From the NCBI GenBank assembly GCA_040007355.1, contig JBDTVE010000136.1, forward strand, positions 1-11,667: a DNA stretch of 11,667 nt. The letters run 5' to 3'. Made by a program: the position numbers and the translations under genes. This DNA is from JACMLD01 sp040007355. GTDB lineage: Bacteria; Bacteroidota; Bacteroidia; Chitinophagales; Chitinophagaceae. The notes below the pieces were generated by a model that did no database searches, had not been told where the DNA came from, and saw nothing but the letters and a program-made list of their open reading frames with translations. Shown here one piece after another: positions 1-5,844 of the stretch (position 1 is its first letter; each line of letters begins with the position of its first letter).

Positions 1-1
1 T

Positions 2-46
2 TATTCGCCTTTTGGCTATTCACCGTTTGGTTATTCGCCCTTTGGT
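2..46 (+). repeat. Three 15-bp tandem repeats encoding YSPFG
   Basis: Units start at 2, 17 and 32 and follow the pattern TATTC(G/A)CC(T/C/G)TTTGG(C/T). Variation is mostly at third codon positions, so the peptide repeat is kept. A diverged fourth unit (TATCCGTATGGGTAC) follows. The array probably continues left of the window, so the copy number is unknown. Confidence 0.8.
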
Positions 47-286
47 TATCCGTATGGGTACAATGGCTATCGCGGTGTTTCCAAACTGCAGGTACAGATG
101 GAGGCGATCCGGGCCGATTACCGCGATAAAATTAAATCCGCCCGGCACGATAAGAGCCTGGAGCGGCAGCATCGGAAGAAGATAATCAGGGGGTTGAAAA
201 GCGATCGCGACAAGTCCCTGCAGGATGCAAAGGCCAATTATTATAAACCGCGGAAAACAAACCAGGATCCGGCAACGACGGGTTAG
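2..286 (+). CDS. Tyr/Gly-repeat protein with basic C-terminal tail, 5' end outside window
   Basis: The reading frame is open from the window edge to a TAG at 284-286, so only the last 94 codons are seen and the start lies upstream. The first residues are three tandem copies of YSPFG, then a degenerate YPYGYNGYRG stretch. The remainder is strongly charged and helical-looking, rich in Lys, Arg and Asp with a DYRDKIKSARHDKSL segment, and ends in NYYKPRKTNQDPATTG. An internal ATG at 98 exists, but coding sequence clearly continues upstream of it, so I do not use it as the start. Proteins with a low-complexity Tyr/Gly part followed by a charged helical tail occur as hypothetical, often exported, proteins in Bacteroidota; no function is assigned. 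The signal sequence, if any, is not visible. Confident that it is coding, not of its role. Confidence 0.75.
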   Translation, partial: YSPFGYSPFGYSPFGYPYGYNGYRGVSKLQVQMEAIRADYRDKIKSARHDKSLERQHRKKIIRGLKSDRDKSLQDAKANYYKPRKTNQDPATTG

Positions 287-377
287 CAACAACAGTACCG
301 TTTCATGAAAGGAACGGCTTTATTGGTTTTACCATTTGCAGCGGGTTTAAAAATGGCAATAAACTATCTTTGGCTTT

Positions 378-1298
378 ATGAAATATGTATTGACCTTGGT
401 ATTGCAGGTAGCGGTAGCACTCTATTGTTTTGCGCAACCGGATTCCCTGGTTTTTATGCATGCAAAATGGCAGGTGAAAAAAATAGCCCCCGGCATCCAG
501 CTCAGGCAGTGCTGGTTTAACCATTCCCTCTATGGCTCCAATCAAAACATCAGCGTACTGGAAGTCAAACTAAATAAAAAGAACCTGGTTGATGTGGAAG
601 CTGATTCAAACAGCCTGCAGCCAACCAGCGTTTTTGGAACGGCACACGGTGCGCTGGCGGCCATCAACGGAACTTTTTTTGATATGAAAAACGGCGGATC
701 CGAGGATTATATACGTATAAATGGCAAAGCATTAAATGCCACCAGAACGGGCAAGAGCCACAACCGCAGTTTTCACCAGAAAACGGCTATCGTTATCAAT
801 GGAAAAAACATCCGCATCAGCAAATGGGATGGTTCCGGCGATTGGGAAAGCCGGCTTCCGGGCGAAGACGTTATGGTAACCGGGCCCTTACTGATAGAAG
901 ACCACAAAAGGGTGGCACTGGATACCACCGGTTTTTATACCATGCGGCATCCCCGATCCGCGTTTGCCATAAAAGGCAAGCGGGTCTTGTTGGTAACGGT
1001 AGACGGACGCAATCAGCGCGCTGCCGGCATGACCCTCTACGAACTTGCCGGCATTCTGGAATGGTTAGACGCAGGAAGCGGCGTTAACCTCGATGGGGGA
1101 GGATCAACCACTTTATGGGTCAACCATTTCCCCGCTGGCGGTGTTATCAATTATCCATCGGACAATAAAAAAATGATTAAATCGAAGATATATAAACCCG
1201 GCACCGACCTGGATAATCTTGCGGCCGACGAGCAGAAATGGGATCATACCGGCGAAAGACCCGTTGCCAATGTATTACTGGTAAGCCGTAAAAAATAG
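378..1298 (+). CDS. Secreted phosphodiester glycosidase-like protein (NAGPA / DUF2233 family)
   Basis: The 306-residue protein starts with a signal peptide (hydrophobic residues 3-18, probable cleavage near FAQ at 18-20), so it should act in the periplasm or envelope. The rest matches the NAGPA-type phosphodiester glycosidase fold, which cleaves sugar-1-phosphodiester bonds and is known from human uncovering enzyme and Bacteroides homologues. Hallmarks are AAINGTFFD at 94-102, HPRSA at 191-195, TVDGR at 207-211, GMTLYELAGILEWL at 217-230, NLDGGGSTT at 237-245 and a C-terminal ERPVANVLLV at 293-302. Length is usual for the family. The start is fixed by the signal peptide. A perfect TAnnTTTG box (365-372) lies only 5 bases before the ATG, which would make a near-leaderless transcript, but no -33 box is correctly spaced, so this may be chance. 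The natural substrate cannot be read from sequence. Confidence 0.9.
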   Translation: MKYVLTLVLQVAVALYCFAQPDSLVFMHAKWQVKKIAPGIQLRQCWFNHSLYGSNQNISVLEVKLNKKNLVDVEADSNSLQPTSVFGTAHGALAAINGTFFDMKNGGSEDYIRINGKALNATRTGKSHNRSFHQKTAIVINGKNIRISKWDGSGDWESRLPGEDVMVTGPLLIEDHKRVALDTTGFYTMRHPRSAFAIKGKRVLLVTVDGRNQRAAGMTLYELAGILEWLDAGSGVNLDGGGSTTLWVNHFPAGGVINYPSDNKKMIKSKIYKPGTDLDNLAADEQKWDHTGERPVANVLLVSRKK

Positions 1299-1363
1299 CA
1301 GACCGCGAGGGTGGAACCATTCAAATTAGATCTAAAAATAAAAAGCATCTTAAAACAACAAAT

Positions 1364-1975
1364 ATGAAAAATAGTCTTGTAGCCTTATTCATGGTCATTT
1401 CGGTTTCCGTTTTTGCGCAACCAACCGTTACTGAAAGATTTCAAAGAATTAATACCGTTCCGGAGGCGCAGCAATTTATTGAGGCCAATGCCGCGCTCAA
1501 GCCAACCCTGCTCCAGCTTGCCTCCGGGAAAGACAGCCTGCTGATTGACAAACGGATATTCCGGCAGAAAAAGGGCGATATATTTTCCGTTGGCTTTGTA
1601 ACCTATAAGGTGCTGGACGCCGCAGAAACCCTGGCATACCGCGCTAACTATATATTCTTGGACGGGTCGTCTTTGAGCCCGCAGCAGGTTGACAGTCTCA
1701 AAAAAATTATTGTTGACAAGGCATCTGCGGGTACCCCATTTGAACAACTTTCAGACCAGTATACCATGGATGGCAATACCACGCATGGCGATACCGGCTG
1801 GTTTTTTGGCGAGGAAATGATGCCCAAAGAATTTCAGAATGCTGTGAGTAAACACAAGACCGGTGAAATTTTCTTTGTAGATGTTTCCGAGCGCCAATGG
1901 CACTATATTGTAAAAAAGACTTACGACGACCAGGATAAAAAAGAATACACGGTGCTCCGCGCAAATGGGCGGTAA
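1364..1975 (+). CDS. Secreted PpiC/parvulin-type peptidyl-prolyl cis-trans isomerase
   Basis: This 203-residue protein has a signal peptide (hydrophobic residues 5-17, VFAQ at 16-19) and a C-terminal parvulin rotamase domain at about 92-187. The family pattern is clear: SAGTPFEQLSDQYTMDG at 121-137, HGDTGWFFGEEMMPKEF at 141-157, KTGEIFFVDV at 165-174 and WHYIVKKTYD at 179-188. Such proteins isomerise X-Pro bonds and assist folding of exported proteins in the periplasm. Residues 20-90 are a short helical region not recognised as a known domain, and no SurA-like double parvulin arrangement is present, so this is a single-domain version. The ATG follows an A-rich leader (AAACAACAAAT), normal for Bacteroidota. 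It lies 65 bp after the glycosidase gene on the same strand; co-transcription is possible but not shown. Confidence 0.88.
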   Translation: MKNSLVALFMVISVSVFAQPTVTERFQRINTVPEAQQFIEANAALKPTLLQLASGKDSLLIDKRIFRQKKGDIFSVGFVTYKVLDAAETLAYRANYIFLDGSSLSPQQVDSLKKIIVDKASAGTPFEQLSDQYTMDGNTTHGDTGWFFGEEMMPKEFQNAVSKHKTGEIFFVDVSERQWHYIVKKTYDDQDKKEYTVLRANGR

Positions 1976-2080
1976 CGCAAGCTGTTAGCGAAAGGGATGA
2001 ACTCTCTACCGGTGATGACTAAACGCATCGGTACATTAAAATTGGTTGCAGATTCAACCGAAACAAAAACAGGAAGGAGA

Positions 2081-2797
2081 CTAGAGCGAACGGATCTTAA
2101 TATTTCTCCATTCACTTGAACCTGGGTGTTGCTGCAGGGCGATTTTTCCTTTGGCAACTTTTGCATAATCCTCAAAAGACCTGCCGTTGAATTTGCTGCC
2201 GGCAACCAGTTTGTTCCAGTCATCGCTGCCTATCTGACCGCCGTATGTTTGTATGCCATTGAGCCACAAACTGACGTGCCCTTTATTTTGAACTATCCTG
2301 ACTTGGTTCCATTCACCTACGGCATGTGGTTTTGATACCGACGAATCACCGGAAAGATCATAGAGACAGCCGGCCAGGTGGTTTTGTTTTTTGTTGTCGC
2401 TGGCATTGATATTATCCAGCACCTGCATTTCCGGGCCGGTTAGGTAAGTAGCATAATATTTCGGGTCTTCCTGTATATCGAAAATAATCCCGCTGTTTCC
2501 TCCATTTGATATCTTCCATTCCAATTGCAGTTCAAAGTTCTCGTATGTATCGTTTGTTACAATATCACCGCCACCTTCTTTTGGCTGCGAGGGATCAAAA
2601 ACCAGGTTACCATCTTTGATCTGCCATTTTGAACCCACGGTATCGCGCAGGTAGGTGTGCCAGCCTTTGGTTGATTTGCCATCAAATAATAATTTCCAAC
2701 CCTCTTTTTTTTCTTGTTTACCAAGACTATTGGGTTGTTGAGCACTACCGGTGCCAACCAATGTGAGGAAAGCGATGAAAAGGATTGTTTGTTTCAT
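2081..2797 (-). CDS. Secreted 3-keto-disaccharide hydrolase-domain protein (DUF1080)
   Basis: The 238-residue protein has a signal peptide (residues 4-18, GSAQQ at 17-21) and a single DUF1080 jelly-roll domain over about 32-238. Diagnostic motifs are LFDGKSTKGW at 37-46, KDGNLVF at 61-67, FELQLEWKISNGGNSGIIF at 88-106, GPEMQVLDN at 121-129, GEWNQVRI at 161-168 and the C-terminal IALQQHPGSSEWRNIKIRSL at 219-238. Family members act on 3-keto-glycosides produced by Gfo/Idh-type oxidation, in a periplasmic oxidise-then-cleave route for disaccharides and glycosides; that role is carried over from the family. No oxidoreductase partner is encoded nearby. The gene converges on the prolyl isomerase gene, leaving 105 bp between them, and is divergent from the broken gene at 2930. 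Confidence 0.92.
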   Translation of the reverse strand: MKQTILFIAFLTLVGTGSAQQPNSLGKQEKKEGWKLLFDGKSTKGWHTYLRDTVGSKWQIKDGNLVFDPSQPKEGGGDIVTNDTYENFELQLEWKISNGGNSGIIFDIQEDPKYYATYLTGPEMQVLDNINASDNKKQNHLAGCLYDLSGDSSVSKPHAVGEWNQVRIVQNKGHVSLWLNGIQTYGGQIGSDDWNKLVAGSKFNGRSFEDYAKVAKGKIALQQHPGSSEWRNIKIRSL

Positions 2798-2929
2798 GAA
2801 CTGATTTTGAGGTAGCTAAGATAATGAATATTGTAACGGTGTGCGGTTGCTTATTTTAACCAGTAACACGTACCCCGGTTAAAAACCAAACACTGAAAGT
2901 CAAGCGGCCCGGTTACCGCAAGGTTTATT

Positions 2930-3310
2930 ATGCACACCATATGTTATTTTTGTGTTCTGTTGATGGTCGCGCTGTCGTGTTTGTGCAGCCACGCACAAAC
3001 CAGCGGGACCAATTCCCTGAGGAAATGCAGTTATTTTGTACTGGTAAAAAGAAAACGCAGGGCTCTTTGTTGTAAAACCGACCTTCCTGCAGAAAGAAAT
3101 CAACAATAACCGTCTGTAACCAAATACTCCGTTCGCAGGCTTTTTACCTGGTTGGCAAGGGCAGCTTTAATGGCCTGGCAGCTAACTGTAAGCAGGAATA
3201 CCACCATGGCGCCAATGTCTGAGCATATAAATTGGAAGGAACGGCCATTTTTGGTGGTTCACTTTTTTCCGGCTATAGACTTAACCCGTTCCGCGCGGAA
3301 CCCGGCGGTT
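2930..3310 (+). pseudogene. Broken gene for a small secreted protein, family unknown
   Basis: An ATG at 2930 opens a good Bacteroidota signal peptide: a Cys/Leu-rich hydrophobic stretch, residues 4-19, then CSHAQTSG. After it the frame turns to an unlikely basic peptide and stops at 3107-3109. Coding-like stretches continue in other frames: FPEEMQLFCTGKKKTQGSLL in frame 1, GLFVVKPTFLQKEINNN in frame 3, then again in frame 1 SQAFYLVGKGSFNGLAANC and, after a TGA at 3220-3222, AYKLEGTAIFGGSLFSGYR and NPFRAEPGGYSAL. I read this as one former gene of roughly 120-140 codons hit by several frameshifts and a nonsense change. The homologue is not recognised. Its 3' end runs into the convergent asparaginase gene. 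An alternative is a short intact 59-codon ORF (2930-3109) plus unrelated DNA. Confidence 0.4.
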
Positions 3311-3806
3311 ATTCGGCGCTCTGCAGCGGTTCAAAAAATCCTTTTTCTTTATTTTTCCGGACATTATTCCAGGGAAAATAGAATCCATTCATAGCAATAT
3401 ATACACCAGGGGGAAGCGCCTGTACATAGGAAATGGCACAGCCCAGGTTGAAAAGACCGTCTGAACTACCAAAGGCAATGGGGATCATGGCGCCGGTTAG
3501 TACAACGGTTTTGTCTTTTACCCTGGCGGCTATCTTACCCGCGGTAACTGTCATGGTATCCGTACCATGACTTACGATAACCTGTCTGCTATCGCTCTGC
3601 ACGCAGGCGGCCACTATCAGTTCCCGGTCGGGTTCCGTCATTTCCAGGCTGTCTTTGAGCATCAGCCGCGTAACCGATACCGGTACGCGGCAACGGCCCA
3701 GCCGGAGAAGTTCCGCCAGGTGGGTGTCTTTAAAATACAGTTCACCATTGATTTCATTGTATTCCTTATCAAAAGTACCGCCGGTAACCAGTATATGAAT
3801 AGCCAT
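3309..3806 (-). CDS. Stand-alone asparaginase N-terminal-domain protein
   Basis: At 165 residues this is about half the length of a classical L-asparaginase and corresponds to its N-terminal catalytic domain. Visible active-site elements are VTGGTFDKEY at 7-16 (nucleophile Thr11), SHGTDTM at 79-85 (second Thr and Asp83) and DKTVVLTGAMIP at 98-109 (Lys99). SSDGLFNLG at 114-122 and GVYIAMNG at 134-141 complete the domain. The C-terminal half, which helps complete the active site at the dimer interface in the large enzymes, is absent, but short 'asparaginase domain-containing' proteins of this size form a recognised family, so I do not call it truncated. There is no signal peptide, so it should be cytoplasmic. 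Activity on asparagine is not certain. The stop codon overlaps the end of the broken gene on the other strand. Confidence 0.88.
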   Translation of the reverse strand: MAIHILVTGGTFDKEYNEINGELYFKDTHLAELLRLGRCRVPVSVTRLMLKDSLEMTEPDRELIVAACVQSDSRQVIVSHGTDTMTVTAGKIAARVKDKTVVLTGAMIPIAFGSSDGLFNLGCAISYVQALPPGVYIAMNGFYFPWNNVRKNKEKGFFEPLQSAE

Positions 3807-3825
3807 GGTAATGAATATTGAACGG

Positions 3826-3833
3826 CAAAGCTA
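3826..3833 (-). promoter_or_regulatory. Candidate Bacteroidota -7 box for the asparaginase-domain gene
   Basis: On the minus strand the sequence TAGCTTTG matches TAnnTTTG exactly and ends 20 bases before the ATG, giving a short, plausible 5' leader. No good -33 TTTG is seen at the expected distance, so the call rests on one element. Confidence 0.3.
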
Positions 3834-4151
3834 CGGGAATCGGCGGTCTCCTCTGTAAGGGGCCGCTGCTCGTTCAGGGTAGCCATTTGCCACTAATCCG
3901 CATCGGCCAATGATTTGCTGCATGGCCTGTTTTTTAATATTGCACTAATGCTAGCAAGGACCTTTTCAAAAACAGCAACTTATCATTAAAACAGATAGCC
4001 CCGTTGTATGCGGCAATGAATTATTTTAGCCAAAAAAAGATACCTGCAATCATCAAGAACCCGCAGAAATTTTTTGGTAGCGGTAACCCTCGCCGCAGCC
4101 AGTCTGCCATCCTGTCTTTTGCTGCAAAAAATTCAATCTGGCCGCTAATAT
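3834..4151. other. Gap with no supported gene, upstream flank of transposase remnant
   Basis: No convincing gene is visible. A 48-codon ORF starts at 4016 on + but has no recognisable features. The same-strand frame of the transposase remnant is partly open here (about 4020-4148) and includes a TRRNFLVAVTLAAASLPSC reading that resembles a Tat signal, but it has no ATG. The 5' half of the transposase and any left terminal repeat should lie here if the element had been intact; neither was found. Confidence 0.5.
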
Positions 4152-4533
4152 ACCGGCATTAAAATAGGAGCGTTCATCATTGAAAAAAATATACATGACC
4201 GTAAAACATTAGAACCTGCTCTTGCTCAACGGCAGCTGTTTTCCAGCACCATCCTAAAAAATAGCTTTGTGAAACGAGGCTACCGGTCTGTAAAAGAAGT
4301 TGTAGGCACCAAGATTATACTATCCGAAACACCAGGCAGGCAAAGAAATGTATATGAAAAACAACTACTATACAAAGGATTAAAAAGAAGAGCGACCATT
4401 GAACCCCAATTAGGGAAATTTAAAATAAAATATTCGCCTTAGCCGCAATTTCTACAAAGGCATCAATGGTGATAATATCAAGGTTATGCTTGCAGCAGCA
4501 GCCATGAACTTCGAAAGGATAATGGATATCTAA
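4152..4533 (+). pseudogene. IS5-family transposase remnant, C-terminal part, frameshifted
   Basis: Translation from 4152 gives TGIKIGAFIIEKNIHDRKTL, then VKRGYRS, KGLKRRATIEPQLGKFKIKY and, in the next frame, SRNFYKGINGDNIKVML followed by AAAAMNFERIMDI. This is the C-terminal half of an IS5-family DDE transposase: GA.....N..D..TL, (D)RGYR, IEP.(I/L)G..K and RNFYKG..GD..N..LAAAAMNF. The catalytic Glu codon is intact at 4401-4403, but the second catalytic Asp of the DRGYR motif is Lys (codon 4272-4274). Removing one C at 4437/4438 joins the two frames exactly as KYSLSRNFYKG, so one inserted base caused the break. A TAA at 4531-4533 is followed in frame by further transposase-like sequence (4534 to about 4640). 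The N-terminal half, first catalytic Asp and left inverted repeat are missing. Inactive. Confidence 0.8.
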
Positions 4534-4775
4534 GCAAAGGTATTTTTGGGTCTTTTTATGGGCGTGTTCTATATCCTCAAAAGCTCACGCATACCTGAAA
4601 ATATTTTTTTTCAAATCTTAAAAGGTATTTTTAAGGGACGACTAAATAAAGGTAAAGGTCGGCAGATGATTCACGCCCCATGCAATCACCAGAAATGCAG
4701 TGATCAGAGCAGCCGGGTTTTGCAAATTCCAGGGTGAATGGCTAGAATATTTACAGATTTCCGCTAGCGGGTGAA

Positions 4776-5072
4776 CTACTTTATTTTCGGTGCCGGGGGT
4801 TTATTAAGGGCCTCCAGATAGGCATCCAGCGAATCAAGCCGCTGTATGTCTTCAATAACGGGATGCACCACGTCTTTGTCGCCCATATGAAGCGATACGG
4901 TTACATGCAGATAGATATTGCCTTTTAAATGGAGGGCGGTACTGATTGTAGAATAAGCAATGGGGTCTTGTTTAAAATCCTTTGCTGCGTTTTGAGCAAA
5001 AGCACCCAAATCAGCGTATAAGTCTTTTTTTTGCGCGGGGTCTAATTGCGCCAGTATTTCATCGGTGTCCAT
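4776..5072 (-). CDS. Small conserved-looking protein of unknown function, 98 aa
   Basis: The ORF begins MDTDEILAQLDPAQKKDLY and ends PPAPKIK. It has no signal peptide, membrane segment or motif that I recognise. It looks like a real cytoplasmic protein: a predicted amphipathic helical first half (AQKKDLYADLGAFAQNAAKD), an alternating, possibly beta segment (GNIYLHVTVSLHMG at about 51-64) and a helical end (IEDIQRLDSLDAYLEALNK). Codon use resembles the neighbours. The ATG at 5072 is the only sensible start, preceded by an A/T-rich leader on the minus strand. It sits alone between the transposase remnant and the broken DinB gene, so context gives no clue. Confidence 0.6.
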   Translation of the reverse strand: MDTDEILAQLDPAQKKDLYADLGAFAQNAAKDFKQDPIAYSTISTALHLKGNIYLHVTVSLHMGDKDVVHPVIEDIQRLDSLDAYLEALNKPPAPKIK

Positions 5073-5219
5073 GCTTTTGATTGATTCTTTGTTTGAAGGG
5101 CGAAATTAAGAAACTTATGGTAGATAGCGTTTATTTGTAAAGGGGGGCTGGTTACGCTGATTTGCGCGGATACCGGGCGTACAAAGGTGATCATTGCAGA
5201 CAGTCATCAGCCTAGGCGT

Positions 5220-5662
5220 TTATACAAGCATGCGCCGCAGGTAATTTACCTGTCCGAGATGATAGCTCAGATGAAGCAACAACTGTATCCGTGTATAGCT
5301 GGTAGATATATTGAGGTTGTCGAAAAATACTGGCTATTCGGCTTCCATTTGTTCTTTCGTGGGTTGTTTATCGTTCCGCCTACCAGAGGAATAAGCGCTT
5401 CCAAACCGGCTACCAAATCTTTTATTTCGATGCCTTTGCTGGTAAATTCCTGTTCGCGGTTGCGGACATACCCGGTTTGTGCAAGCACAGTTCCTATCAG
5501 ATGATTCAGCCTGCCAATGATGTGTAAAACAAGATTGCCGGCTGGGTTAATAACCGAGCCCTGCGTTTTCCAAAGATCTTCTTCATTCCTGAATAGGTTC
5601 ACTTCTTCGATCAGTTGCCGAAAACCTCTCTCATAGGAATTTGCCAGTATACCATTTAGCAT
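5220..5662 (-). pseudogene. DinB-like superfamily protein gene, broken by frameshift and nonsense
   Basis: The intact reading frame (ATG at 5662, stop at 5267) encodes a DinB-like four-helix protein: ERGFRQLIEEVNLFRNEEDL, NPAGNLVLHIIGRLNHLIGT, then LAQTGYVRNREQEFTSKGI. After VGG (near 5373-5377) it becomes nonsense, whereas another frame gives TKEQMEAE, a TAG stop (5334-5336), then PVFFDNLNISTSYTRIQLLL and HLSYHLGQVNYLRRMLV ending in TAA at 5220-5222. That is the expected DinB C-terminus with its metal-site helix HLSYHLGQ. The full span of 443 bp needs one base added to be 148 codons, which fits a one-base deletion plus a separate Tyr-to-stop change (TAT to TAG). DinB-like proteins are often thiol- or metal-dependent enzymes; this copy should be dead. 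Confidence 0.82.
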
Positions 5663-5844
5663 AGCGTTGATATTTGCCCGTTACATTCGTTAATCCAGTT
5701 ATCCTGGCAAAGAAAACAGACCAGGCCAGGAAACAAATAAAAATCAATTTTAATGCCTCGATTCAAGCACTGCGGCTGCCGGGCGCCTGATATTGTGTTA
5801 TTGTTGTATGGTGGTACCGGCGGCTGCATCAGGATGGCGACTTT

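Noticed and set aside
2007..2033. Possible bidirectional terminator between the convergent isomerase and DUF1080 genes
   Set aside because: Pairing is only TACC/GGTA and GATG/CATC with a bulge and an 8-base loop, and no T-run follows.
4020..4148. TRRNFLVAVTLAAASLPSC reading resembling a Tat or lipoprotein signal
   Set aside because: No ATG in frame, a TAA at 4146-4148 soon after, and it is in the same frame as the transposase remnant, so it is probably chance or scrambled element sequence.
5142..5147. G6 run as a second phase-variable tract
   Set aside because: Only six bases, and not at a start codon or inside a supported gene.
5187..5504. Plus-strand ORF of 105 codons
   Set aside because: Antisense to the broken DinB gene, both halves of which are recognisable.
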